Part shown: positions 53,986 through 62,888 of the stretch, piece after piece
Layout of the letters: the number at the start of each line of letters is the position of its first letter
How positions within the stretch are numbered: position 1 is the first letter of the stretch
Translations under genes and position numbers: made by a program
The notes under the pieces: generated by a model
Database searches by the model: none
What the model was told of the DNA's origin: nothing
The model's input: only the letters and a program-made list of their open reading frames with translations
Assembly: GCF_051846935.1 (NCBI RefSeq)
Contig: NZ_JBPYCS010000001.1
Location: 62,001 to 126,000, forward strand
DNA from: JBPYCR01 sp051846935
Lineage (GTDB): Bacteria > Bacillota > Bacilli > Bacillales > Amphibacillaceae
DNA: 64,000 nt
Direction of reading: 5' to 3'

Positions 53986-55410
53986 ATGAAAAGAGCAAGT
54001 TCTTTTATAAATGGAGAATGGGTACATGCAGAACGTGAAAAAGCTACTGTTATCAATCCCTTTTCAAAGGAGAAAATAGGAGAACAATACGCAACCAGCA
54101 AAGAAGACGTGGAATACGCGCTCGCATCTGCCCATGCTGCTAAAAAAGAGATTAAAGCAATTCCGACGCACGAGCGTGCTAACATATTAAAAAGAGCAGC
54201 AAAACGATTAGAGGAAAGAAAAGAGGAATTTGCTCAATTGTTGTCCAGTGAGCTAGGAAAACCTTTAAAAGATACGTTAGGAGAGGTGGATCGCTCGGTT
54301 GAAACGTTGGAGCTTTCTGCTGAAGAAGCGAAACGTCTTCATGGCGAAACCTTGCCTGGCGATGTTTCCGAACGAGGGGTAAATGCAATTGCAAATACAT
54401 ATCGTGTTCCTGTCGGTGTAGTTGCTGCAGTAACGCCTTTTAACGCCCCATTAAATCTCGTTTGTCACAAAGTGGGACCAGCATTTGGCGGAGGAAATGT
54501 AACGATATTAAAGCCAGCGCCACAGACGACGTTAATTGCAACCGCTTTATTGGAGTTGCTTCTTGAAGTTGGACTTCCAAAAAAGGCAATCCACATGGTG
54601 CTTGGCGGTGTAGAGGTTGGTCAGCAGATCGTGCGTGACGACCGTGTGAACCTTATTTCGTTTACCGGGGGAATTGTTGCAAGTCGTAACATAGCACAAA
54701 TTGCTGGAATTAAAAAACAACTATATGAATTAGGTGGTAATGCGGCAACAATCGTACACGAAGATGCCAATGTAGATAAAGCTGCAGCGATGTGTGCAAA
54801 AACTGGTTTCAGTAATACAGGACAAAGTTGCATATCCGTGCAACGGATTTATGTTCATGAAAAAATTATCGATACATTTACCGAGAAGCTCGTGAGCGAG
54901 GTATCACAGCTTAAATGCGGGGATCCACTCGATTTGAACACAGATGTAGGAACATTGGTTGATGAAAACGCAGCGAATCGTATTATGAACTGGATCGATG
55001 AAGCGGTTAGAGCGGGAGCAGAGATTTTGCATGGTGGTGAACAACATGGGGCTTCTGTCGTACCTACTGTGCTTAAAAACCCGCCAAAGCACGCAAAAGT
55101 AGTTTGTGAAGAAGTATTTGGTCCAATCGTTAGTATTATTCCTTATGTGACGCTAGAAGAAGCAATAACGGAAGCCGATAACTCGCCATTTGGGTTACAA
55201 GTTGGAATCTTTACAAATAAAATCGACCTTGCATATCAAGTGGCAAATGAAATGGAAGTAGGAGGCGTAGTTATTAACGGCACATCTAATTTCCGTCTCG
55301 ATCATTGGCCGTATGGCGGAGTGAAAAATAGCGGGATCGGTAGAGAAGGGCCGCGTTATGCAATTCAGGAGATGACGGAGACTAAAATGGTTGTCCTTCG
55401 CATGGATTAA
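53986..55410 (+). CDS. NAD(P)-dependent aldehyde dehydrogenase
   Basis: A 474-aa protein from the ATG at 53986 (AAGGGTG 6 nt upstream; a GTG at 53977 lies inside that site). Catalytic Glu248 (YELGGN) and Cys282 (NTGQSCISVQR) are present. TPFNAPLNLVCHKVGPA near 150-166, LKPAPQTTL near 175 and FTGG at 226-229 line the cofactor site. It oxidises an aldehyde to an acid; it resembles lactaldehyde/succinate-semialdehyde/vanillin-type members without deciding among them. First gene of the second LacI-type unit, followed 39 bp later by a ThDP enzyme that could supply its aldehyde. Confidence 0.92.
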   Translation: MKRASSFINGEWVHAEREKATVINPFSKEKIGEQYATSKEDVEYALASAHAAKKEIKAIPTHERANILKRAAKRLEERKEEFAQLLSSELGKPLKDTLGEVDRSVETLELSAEEAKRLHGETLPGDVSERGVNAIANTYRVPVGVVAAVTPFNAPLNLVCHKVGPAFGGGNVTILKPAPQTTLIATALLELLLEVGLPKKAIHMVLGGVEVGQQIVRDDRVNLISFTGGIVASRNIAQIAGIKKQLYELGGNAATIVHEDANVDKAAAMCAKTGFSNTGQSCISVQRIYVHEKIIDTFTEKLVSEVSQLKCGDPLDLNTDVGTLVDENAANRIMNWIDEAVRAGAEILHGGEQHGASVVPTVLKNPPKHAKVVCEEVFGPIVSIIPYVTLEEAITEADNSPFGLQVGIFTNKIDLAYQVANEMEVGGVVINGTSNFRLDHWPYGGVKNSGIGREGPRYAIQEMTETKMVVLRMD

Positions 55411-55449
55411 TTGGTTTATTCGTAAATTATACTTTCAGGAGGTAAGGAA

Positions 55450-57198
55450 ATGTCAAAAGAATCAGTGTCAAAATTGTTGGTTGAATACCTGGAAGATCGC
55501 GACGTTCAGCATATATTCGGACTTTGTGGCCATACAAATATTGCCTTTCTGTCCCAGTTAGAAAATAGCTCGATAACGTTTATTAACGTACGGCATGAAC
55601 AAATTGCAGCCCACATGGCGGATGGCTATGCACGTGTGACTAAAAAAGCGGCGGTTGTTCTAAGTCATTTAGGTCCGGGTCTTACGAATGCAGCTACAGG
55701 AGTTGCGAATGCAGCATTAGACTCCATACCGATGGTTGTAATTGCTGGAGATATTCCAAGTCATTATTACGGGAAACACCCACACCAAGAGGTGAATTTA
55801 CATGCAGACGCTTCCCAATATGAAATTTACCGCCCGTTCGTGAAACGTGCATGGCGGGTAGACCGCCCAGATTTACTTCCTGAAATAATGGAAAAAGCAT
55901 TTCAGCTTGCTGAATCAGGTAGACCAGGTCCTGTATTGGTAGATGTTCCGATGGATATATTTTCAAAAGAAATCGAAGCATCATTATTTGACCGAGCTAT
56001 GCACCATACGCGTACACTTACAAAGCCATCAATTGATGATGTGACAGCAAAGGAAATCATCGAAAAGCTAGTGAACGCTGAAAAACCAGTAGTTTATGCA
56101 GGTGGCGGTGTTATTTTAGCAGATGCTGCGGAGGAATTACGAACGTTTGTAGAACATTTTGATATTCCGGTTGCCCATTCATTAATGGGGAAAGGTGTTA
56201 TGGCAGACGATAACGATCTAACGCTTGGAATGACAGGGTTTTGGGGGACGAAATTCATTAATGAGAAAACCCGAACAGCAGATACGATATTTGCACTAGG
56301 TACACAGTTTGCCGAAGCAGACAGCAGTTCCTGGGAGCCTGAATATACGTTTGACATTCCAAAAACAAAACTAATTCAAATTGATATAAGTGCAGAGGAA
56401 ATTGGACGTAATTATCCCGTCGAAATCGGAGTTGTGGCAGATTTAAAACAAGCACTAACCGTATTAAATCGTGTTGCTAAGGAGCTTTATCCGGAAGGAA
56501 AAGTAAATAATGAAATTAAACAGGAAATAGCAACTTACAAAAAGGAATTTAAAGCAAGCAATGAAAAAATACGTCAGGATAATAGCTTCCCACTCATGCC
56601 ACAACGGATTTTAGCAGATGTAGAAGCTGTAATCCCTAAAGATGCATATATTACTACAGATGTCGGTTGGAATAAAAATGGAGTAGGGCAGCAATTCCCG
56701 ATATATAAAGCAGGTAGTATTTTGACGCCAGGTGGATTTGCAACGATGGGCTTCGGTGCACCAGCAGCACTTGGGGCTAAACTTGCAGCAGATGGAAATG
56801 TAGTTATTTCACTCGTAGGCGACGGTGGCTTCGGTCAAAACCCAGCACTACTCGCGACGGCTGCAGAAGAAAATATCCCTGTCATTTGGATTATTATGAA
56901 CAACTCATCCTTTGGTACAATTGCAGGACTTGAAAAAGCACATTTTGATACAACATATGGAACTGTTTTTGAAAAGTCACCTGACTTTGCTGCAATTGCG
57001 AAAGCATACGGTGTAGAAGGAATTAAGATTAACGCCGCAGATGAATTTAAGCCAGTACTTGAAAAAGCAATTCAAATGAACAAGCCGGTTGTGCTTGATG
57101 TTCCAATGGTTAACAATCCTGTACCAACAGATGGACACTGGAACATAATGGACATTTACTCACCAGGAAAAACCGTTCATCATGTAAGCGTAGAGTAA
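55450..57198 (+). CDS. Thiamine-diphosphate-dependent enzyme (acetolactate synthase-like)
   Basis: A 582-aa three-domain ThDP enzyme. The cofactor-activating Glu50 is in NVRHEQIAAHMADGYAR. The central domain is near 195-345. The ThDP/Mg motif runs from GDGGF at 457 to NN at 484-485. It could be a 2-oxoacid decarboxylase or a carboligase. The usual acetolactate synthase small subunit is absent and the gene sits with an aldehyde dehydrogenase, which favours decarboxylation of a 2-oxoacid to an aldehyde. That is inference from context. Ribosome site AGGAGG. Confidence 0.88.
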   Translation: MSKESVSKLLVEYLEDRDVQHIFGLCGHTNIAFLSQLENSSITFINVRHEQIAAHMADGYARVTKKAAVVLSHLGPGLTNAATGVANAALDSIPMVVIAGDIPSHYYGKHPHQEVNLHADASQYEIYRPFVKRAWRVDRPDLLPEIMEKAFQLAESGRPGPVLVDVPMDIFSKEIEASLFDRAMHHTRTLTKPSIDDVTAKEIIEKLVNAEKPVVYAGGGVILADAAEELRTFVEHFDIPVAHSLMGKGVMADDNDLTLGMTGFWGTKFINEKTRTADTIFALGTQFAEADSSSWEPEYTFDIPKTKLIQIDISAEEIGRNYPVEIGVVADLKQALTVLNRVAKELYPEGKVNNEIKQEIATYKKEFKASNEKIRQDNSFPLMPQRILADVEAVIPKDAYITTDVGWNKNGVGQQFPIYKAGSILTPGGFATMGFGAPAALGAKLAADGNVVISLVGDGGFGQNPALLATAAEENIPVIWIIMNNSSFGTIAGLEKAHFDTTYGTVFEKSPDFAAIAKAYGVEGIKINAADEFKPVLEKAIQMNKPVVLDVPMVNNPVPTDGHWNIMDIYSPGKTVHHVSVE

Positions 57199-57252
57199 AC
57201 AAAAACGTTTCAACTTAATGATGACAATTAGCAGAAATCGGAAACGATAATC

Positions 57253-57287
57253 AAAACCACGTTCCTAGAAAAAGGAGCGTGGTTTTT
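57253..57287 (+). terminator. Terminator of the aldehyde dehydrogenase/ThDP unit
   Basis: AAAACCACGTTCCT pairs with AGGAGCGTGGTTTTT around a short A-rich loop. Confidence 0.88.
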
Positions 57288-57911
57288 GAATCGGAATTTT
57301 AATGGTTTAAATCGAAACGTCTTTTCTTTGCCTGAGTAACTACGTATGTGGGTATTGTAGTTGAAGAAATCTAACTTTAGCAGGAATAACGGGGGAATTT
57401 AATTGAAAGTAGACCTGTAAGCAACAAGGAGATTGCAGCCGTGCTCGTGGAAGTTGTGCTAGGGGATTCCATTTTAATTTTTTAGTCTCTAGGGACCATG
57501 CGACAGAGATATTTACGGTCATCTTCTCAAGAGGGAAAAACAGAAGATTAGTTCTATTAAAAAGTTCAGTGAATAGTAATTTAGTGAGACACACATAAGA
57601 GCGTTCAGTTAAAAAGAACAGGATTAAAAATTCCTTTTTGATCATTTTATTCCAACTTATCTTTTATCTTCTTACTTTAGTTTCTTAACGAACTGAATCA
57701 TTTCATTATTACTTTTAGTTGAAATTTTTTTAATTCAAAGTTAGCGCGCGGTGCCCTGAAAAAGTGTACTGGAAATATTGGATGAAAGTGCTACCTAGAA
57801 CAACTTGATTTACTTATATTGGATATGTAATTACTAATGTAGAGTATAAGTTTATTGAGATAGATTAAATATCCATTTTATTCATTTATTTAATAATTTT
57901 CTGAATTCTTA

Positions 57912-57940
57912 TTGACATAGGTCTTTTTATCTGTTAGATT
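57912..57940 (+). promoter_or_regulatory. Candidate promoter of the GntR gene
   Basis: TTGACA, 17 nt, TAGATT, about 100 bp upstream of the GTG start. Confidence 0.5.
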
Positions 57941-57963
57941 GTTATATAAATTAATTAAGTGGA

Positions 57964-57999
57964 TCCAATATCCAATATCCAATATCCATTATCCAGTTA
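57964..57999 (+). repeat. Tandem 7-bp repeat, five units
   Basis: Three exact TCCAATA units, then TCCATTA and TCCAGTTA, between the promoter and start codon of the GntR-family gene. The left edge overlaps the palindrome TGGATCCA. It may be a multi-site operator or a slippage-prone leader. Confidence 0.75.
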
Positions 58000-58040
58000 T
58001 TTAAGTGTGAATTAGAGGTTAGTAAAGGTGGTATTGATAG

Positions 58041-58754
58041 GTGAATAACAATGAATTTACAAAGTTAATAGATGAAAAGAATGATAGAATTCAAACGACT
58101 CAAGAATGGGTTACAAATATTTTGAGACAAGCGATATTAAATGGATATTATAGTGATGGAAAACCATTAGAAACCACAATTTTAGCAGAGAAACTTGGAG
58201 TAAGTAGAATGCCAATTAGAACTGCACTTTTGCAATTAGAAAATGAGGGATTAGTGGTCTTAGAACCTCATAAAAAGGCTGTGGCGACAAAATTGTCTCC
58301 TAAGGAGGTCCATCAGTTGTGTGAAATCAGGCGTGAATTGGAAGCGTTATCAGTTAGATATGTCATAGAGAACATCCAGGATTGCGATTTTAAAGAACTG
58401 GACAGGCTTGTTGATAAAATGGACAACGCATCCGCTAGCGACTTTATGCTTTATAATCGAGAGTTTCATAAAAGACTTAATCAAATAAGTCGAAATAAGA
58501 CATTAGAAAATATGATTTTACAGCTTAGAAATAATGTTGATCGTTATTTAAGGTTATATGTATCAAGTGGTAATACGAAGGAAAAAATACAGAAAGGAAA
58601 TAAAGATCATCGGGATATTATAAAAGCCGTGAAAGAAAAGGATAGTCCTATGGCAGAAAAGATTGTCAAAGAACATTTGAGTAGGACATGTGATGAAGTT
58701 GCAAAACTCTTAGAAAACATTTCACATGATAAATTAACTGAAAAGAAACAATAA
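58041..58754 (+). CDS. GntR-family regulator, FCD (FadR-type) domain
   Basis: A 237-aa protein. The N-terminal winged HTH (about 18-85) has ILRQAILNGYYSDGKPLETTILAEKLGVSRMPIRTALLQLENEGLV. The FCD effector domain (about 95-225) has CEIRRELEALSVRYV, and its metal/ligand-binding histidines are plausibly H142 (REFHKRL) and those near DHRDIIKAV and EHLSRTCDE. GTG start with AAAGGTGG upstream. It heads the TRAP/Rid/FAH cluster and probably regulates it in response to a carboxylate. Confidence 0.92.
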   Translation: MNNNEFTKLIDEKNDRIQTTQEWVTNILRQAILNGYYSDGKPLETTILAEKLGVSRMPIRTALLQLENEGLVVLEPHKKAVATKLSPKEVHQLCEIRRELEALSVRYVIENIQDCDFKELDRLVDKMDNASASDFMLYNREFHKRLNQISRNKTLENMILQLRNNVDRYLRLYVSSGNTKEKIQKGNKDHRDIIKAVKEKDSPMAEKIVKEHLSRTCDEVAKLLENISHDKLTEKKQ

Positions 58755-58951
58755 TTTGTAATTATTTATTATTATAGGGAGGGAAGACGTTTATGAAAAT
58801 ATCACATTAATTGAAAGGGGGGTTAAATATATAATTAAGAAAACGGTAATAAATACAATAAAAGTATTTTAAGAAATAATATGTTGGTTTAAATTGGTAA
58901 CATGCAAAGTAATTAAATATTTAAGTTATAAAAAATTGTGGAGTGATTAAA

Positions 58952-59431
58952 ATGGGTAAAGTAGAAAAAAGGATGGAAGAACTGGGATATAAGCTTCCCA
59001 AACCTTGGAAACTTCCAGGAGAGTTTGCATTTGTTGGTGCACTTGTTCATGAAAATCGAGCATATATCAGTGGGTCTATGCCATTTGTCAACAGTACTTT
59101 TGGAGATTTACCTTACACAGGAAAATTAGGAGATACTGTAACCATTGAACAAGGACAAGAATTGGCAAGGTTATGTATTATAAATTCTCTTGCAGCTCTA
59201 AAAGAAGAGATTGGGACTTTGGATAAAATTGATCGTATATTAAAGGTAAATGGTTTTGTTGCATGTGCTACGGGCTTTACTGATCAACATATAGTTTTAA
59301 ATGGAGCATCCGATTTCCTTAAAGAAGTTTTTGGCGAAAAGGGAATTCACGCTAGAACAGCTACAGGAGTTACATCAATGCCTTTAAATACACCTATTGA
59401 AGTTGAAATGATTATTGCGTTACAGAATTAA
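58952..59431 (+). CDS. Rid/YjgF-YER057c-UK114 family protein (long form)
   Basis: A 159-aa protein from the ATG at 58952 (GGAG 8 nt upstream; the frame is open to 58943). It begins MGKVEKRMEELGYKLPKP and contains GSMPF, GQELARLCIINSLAALK, VKVNGFVACA-like and HARTATGV segments. The Arg in HARTATG corresponds to the conserved Rid arginine. Rid proteins hydrolyse reactive imines/enamines or, in catabolic clusters, deaminate unsaturated acids. Its place beside a TRAP transporter and FAH-type hydrolase suggests a catabolic imine or enamine step. Confidence 0.88.
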   Translation: MGKVEKRMEELGYKLPKPWKLPGEFAFVGALVHENRAYISGSMPFVNSTFGDLPYTGKLGDTVTIEQGQELARLCIINSLAALKEEIGTLDKIDRILKVNGFVACATGFTDQHIVLNGASDFLKEVFGEKGIHARTATGVTSMPLNTPIEVEMIIALQN

Positions 59432-59525
59432 TGTATACCTATTGACATTATTTGAACATGAAATGTACAAGTTGATATAAGGTGTTATTTTTAAAGTGTA
59501 TATAGAAGGATAAGAAGTTAATATA

Positions 59526-59555
59526 TTAGGCAAGCTGTAAGGTAGGCTTGCCTAA
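59526..59555. promoter_or_regulatory. Perfect 10-bp inverted repeat before dctP
   Basis: TTAGGCAAGC, a 10-nt gap, GCTTGCCTAA, 50 bp before the dctP start. No T-run follows, so it may be an operator or RNA processing/stability element rather than a terminator. Confidence 0.5.
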
Positions 59556-59604
59556 ATTAGACAAATTTCACTATATTTAACTAAAACGAAATGGAGGGTA
59601 AACT

Positions 59605-60678
59605 ATGAGGAAGTTTATACATATAGTTTCAATAATTATTTTGGGATTAATAGTTTCCGGATGTGGCGGTAACGACTCAGAAACAACAGGTGAAGACAGT
59701 ACAACGGGTACAGCGGAGACAAGTAATGATGGGGATGTAGTTACAATAAAATTAGGCCATGGTGGTGCAGCAGGTGATATATTGCATCAAACTGTGGATT
59801 TACTAAGTGAATATGTTGAAGAACAAACGAATGGGTTATATAAAATTGAAAACTATGGAGCAAGTCAATTAGGAAATGAACGTGATTTAATTGAAGGAGT
59901 TACATTAGGAACTGTAGATATGACGTTGGTGACAAATTCTCCATTGGGAAACTTTGTTCCAGAAGCCTTATTTTATGATTTACCAGGTTTATACACTGAT
60001 CTCGATCATGTTCATAGTGTGGCAGACAGTGATATTGTAAGAGAATACCTTGCAGAAAAAACCTTGGAGAAAAATCTCAGATTACTAGCGGTTACTGATG
60101 GCGGATTTAGAAATATTACAAATAATAAACATCCAATTTATGATATTGCAGATCTGTCGGGAATTAAAATGCGTGTTCAAGAGAGTCCTTTAATTCGTGC
60201 AACTTATGAAGCGATACCAGGAGTATCACCTACTCCAATTCCAATCGGTGATCTTTACTCTTCTTTGGAACAAGGTATTATTGATGCTCAGGAAAACCCG
60301 GCAATATTAATAAATGATTTTAAATTTGCTGAGGTTCAAGATTATTTAACTTTAACAGGTCACTCTTTCTTTCCAAGACATATCTTTATTAACGAAGATT
60401 TATGGCAGACTTTTCCCGAAGAGGTTCAAAAAGTATTTATAGATGGTACTAAGAAAGCGGAAGAATTTAAAAATAATTACTATGAGACGGAAAATGTCAA
60501 AGTTATAAAAGATTTAGAAAAACAGGGCATGGAAGTAAATGAACCAAGTAATAATTTCTTGGAAGATTTTTTTGAAATAATGCAAAAAGAAGTTTATCCA
60601 CAGTTCTATGATGATATTGGTGGTGGTGATGCAGAAGAAGGTAAACGTATTGTACAAGAAATAATTGATATGAGATAA
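59605..60678 (+). CDS. dctP: TRAP transporter substrate-binding lipoprotein (DctP)
   Basis: A 357-aa protein. Signal peptide with lipobox VSGC (Cys at about 22), then a Ser/Thr/Glu-rich linker. The mature DctP domain has IKLGHGGAAGDILHQ, LIEGVTLGTVDMTLV, LSGIKMRVQESPLIRATYEAIPGVSPTPIP and EQGIIDAQENP. The Arg in KMRVQESP is the conserved carboxylate-binding arginine of TRAP receptors, so the ligand is probably an organic acid. It forms an operon with dctQ and dctM. Confidence 0.95.
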   Translation: MRKFIHIVSIIILGLIVSGCGGNDSETTGEDSTTGTAETSNDGDVVTIKLGHGGAAGDILHQTVDLLSEYVEEQTNGLYKIENYGASQLGNERDLIEGVTLGTVDMTLVTNSPLGNFVPEALFYDLPGLYTDLDHVHSVADSDIVREYLAEKTLEKNLRLLAVTDGGFRNITNNKHPIYDIADLSGIKMRVQESPLIRATYEAIPGVSPTPIPIGDLYSSLEQGIIDAQENPAILINDFKFAEVQDYLTLTGHSFFPRHIFINEDLWQTFPEEVQKVFIDGTKKAEEFKNNYYETENVKVIKDLEKQGMEVNEPSNNFLEDFFEIMQKEVYPQFYDDIGGGDAEEGKRIVQEIIDMR

Positions 60679-60736
60679 GTTACATTTATTGAGATTAACC
60701 TCCTTCTGATAAATATAACTAAAGGAAGTGAGAAAT

Positions 60737-61195
60737 TTGGACTTTATTGAAAAAACTTTGAAAGTAGTTATAGTAACATTCCTAGCGATTATGACTATAG
60801 TAGTTGCTTTTCAAATACTATCTAGATACATATTTCACAATCCTCTGGGATGGTCAGAAGAGGTTACTCGATACCTCTTTATTTACTTAACTTTTTTAGC
60901 TGCAAGTGTTGGTGTTCGGGGACATATTCATATAGGGGTAGATATATTAGCAGAACGTTTAACTGGTGTATCAAAAAAAGTATTAGAACACATTGTAAGT
61001 TTCATTGTGATTATATTTTTATTAGTGTTAATATATTTTGGAATTAAATTAAGTGTTGGCAACTGGGCTCAAAAATCTCCTAGTTTAAGCTTACCAATTG
61101 GCATATTCTACGCAGCGATTCCAATTGGTTCAATATTTTCTTTGTTGTTTGTTTTAGAAAACATGTTTAAACGGAATGGAGAGGAGAAGGTTTGA
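60737..61195 (+). CDS. dctQ: TRAP transporter small permease (DctQ)
   Basis: A 152-aa protein with four helices. TTG at 60737 is preferred because AAAGGAA lies 9 nt upstream; a GTG at 60728 abuts that site. RYIFHNPLGWSEEVTRYLFIYLTFLAASVGVRGHIHIGVD (about 30-70) is the DctQ signature. It overlaps dctM by 4 bp (TTGA). Confidence 0.93.
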   Translation: MDFIEKTLKVVIVTFLAIMTIVVAFQILSRYIFHNPLGWSEEVTRYLFIYLTFLAASVGVRGHIHIGVDILAERLTGVSKKVLEHIVSFIVIIFLLVLIYFGIKLSVGNWAQKSPSLSLPIGIFYAAIPIGSIFSLLFVLENMFKRNGEEKV

Positions 61196-62472
61196 TATCC
61201 TTAATAATGATTCTCATTTTACTAATCCTTTTTGTCATACATGTACCAATAGCATTTGCACTGGGGATAGCCTCTACAGTTACACTATTAATTGTTCATA
61301 ATGTACCTTTAATAGTTATACCCCAAAGAATGTTTACCGGGACTGATTCATTTACGTTAATTGCAATTCCTTTCTTTATTCTGGCTGGTTCAATAATGGA
61401 ACGCGGAGGTATTTCAGAGAAGTTAATTGAATTTGCTTATGCATTGGTTGGACATATAAAGGGGGGATTGGGACTAATAACTGTGGTAGGTTCCATGTTC
61501 TTTGCAGGAATTTCAGGTTCGGCAGCAGCGGATACAGCTGCTATGGGAAAGATAACTATTCCTGAAATGATAAGACGCGGTTTTAGCAAAAGTTATGCTA
61601 CTGGGATCCAAGCAACAGCAGGAGCAATAGGTATAATTATCCCACCAAGTATAGTTATGATCTTGTTTAGTATTGTTTCGGGTGCTTCGGTAGGTCAGTT
61701 GTTTTTGGGTGGGGTTATTCCAGGAATATTAATAGGAATTTCATTAATGATTGCCGCATATATTATTGCAAAAAAACGAGGTTATCCTACTGAGGAAAAG
61801 ACTTCATTCGTAAATATTATTAAATCATTTATAAGTTCCTTTCCTGCCTTATTAATGCCTGTAATAATCTTGGGAGGAATAATGCTAGGGATTGTTACAC
61901 CGACTGAATCAGCAGTTATAGCAGTAGTATATGGGCTATTATTAGGATTCTTTTATTATAGGAAGCTAAAAATAACAGATTTGCCCAAAATTCTCTATGA
62001 TTCTGCATTAACATCTTCAATGATTATGTTCCTAGTGGCAAATGCAAACGTATTTGCTTGGGTAATAACAAGTCAGAGGTTACCTCAAGACCTAGCTGCA
62101 TTCCTAGGAAATATATCTACAAATCCAACGATTGTTTTATTAATAATAGTTGTTATATTTTTAATCGCAGGAACTTTCTTGGATACAAGTGCTGCACTAA
62201 TTATTATTACGCCTGTCCTAATTCCAATTGCACAAGTAGCTGGGATCGACATGATTCACTTAGGATTAATTACGGTTATTGCACTAGCAATTGGAATGGC
62301 TACTCCTCCAGTAGGACTAAATGTATTTATATCCGCTGGGATAGCAAAAGTTGGATTAGTAGAAGCATCAAAGGGACTAGTTCCATTTTTACTAGCTATG
62401 ATTATTGCACTTATAATACTTGTACTATTTCCTGAATTAGTTTTATTTTTACCGAATTTACTAATGAGATAA
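61192..62472 (+). CDS. dctM: TRAP transporter large permease (DctM)
   Basis: A 426-aa protein with about 12 helices and the DctM elements IAIPFFILAGSIMERGGIS, MFFAGISGSAAADTAAMG, GIQATAGAIGIIIPPSI, VTPTESAVIAVVYG and GMATPPVGLNVF. It couples uptake to a sodium or proton gradient. TTG start within the dctQ stop; ribosome site GAGAGGAG. Confidence 0.95.
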   Translation: MISLIMILILLILFVIHVPIAFALGIASTVTLLIVHNVPLIVIPQRMFTGTDSFTLIAIPFFILAGSIMERGGISEKLIEFAYALVGHIKGGLGLITVVGSMFFAGISGSAAADTAAMGKITIPEMIRRGFSKSYATGIQATAGAIGIIIPPSIVMILFSIVSGASVGQLFLGGVIPGILIGISLMIAAYIIAKKRGYPTEEKTSFVNIIKSFISSFPALLMPVIILGGIMLGIVTPTESAVIAVVYGLLLGFFYYRKLKITDLPKILYDSALTSSMIMFLVANANVFAWVITSQRLPQDLAAFLGNISTNPTIVLLIIVVIFLIAGTFLDTSAALIIITPVLIPIAQVAGIDMIHLGLITVIALAIGMATPPVGLNVFISAGIAKVGLVEASKGLVPFLLAMIIALIILVLFPELVLFLPNLLMR

Positions 62473-62677
62473 TTTTTAGGAAGGAAGTAAGTTAATATGT
62501 GAAGTTACAAGACGGGAGGAGGGGAATCAAATTTAACGTGATGTAAACTCCTATTCTATTTATTCACGGAAACTAATTAATTAATCTCATTTAATCCGAT
62601 AAGTCTTATGCTTAGAAGCATAGCTAATGATGTTTTACTTGAAGGACTGAACCTTTTTTTGTCATCCATAGAAAAAA

Positions 62678-62693
62678 TGATAAGGTCTTATCA
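62678..62693. promoter_or_regulatory. Palindrome next to a -10 element before the FAH gene
   Basis: TGATAAG-GT-CTTATCA is directly followed by TATAAT (62695-62700), with no recognisable -35, suggesting a regulated promoter. A related core ATAAGGTGTTAT occurs at 59477-59488 before dctP. The rest of 62473-62888 shows no gene. Confidence 0.45.
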
Positions 62694-62888
62694 GTATAAT
62701 ATGCATAGCATAATGTTTATCAGTTTAAACATGAAAATCTTTTAAATTCTGTATATAAAATAATCGATGTTGGGAATATCCCTTAAGATATAACTGAGAG
62801 TTAATTGATCTTTCTTTTACGATTATATATGTTAATAATCCAAATTATAAAGAAAATCTAAACATAGTAAAGCGGAGGGGAATTTTTT

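Larger units (their letters stand above)
57288..58040. other. Long AT-rich intergenic region before the GntR gene
   Basis: No convincing gene from 57288 to about 57900. The right end holds a promoter (57912-57940) and a tandem heptamer array (57964-57999), listed separately. Confidence 0.6.

Noticed and set aside
57964..57999. CRISPR-like array
   Set aside because: Units are 7 bp, tandem and without spacers; no cas genes.
58794..58811. Leader peptide MKISH after GGGAGGG upstream of the Rid gene
   Set aside because: Five codons with no attenuator structure around; the ribosome-site-like run alone is not enough.
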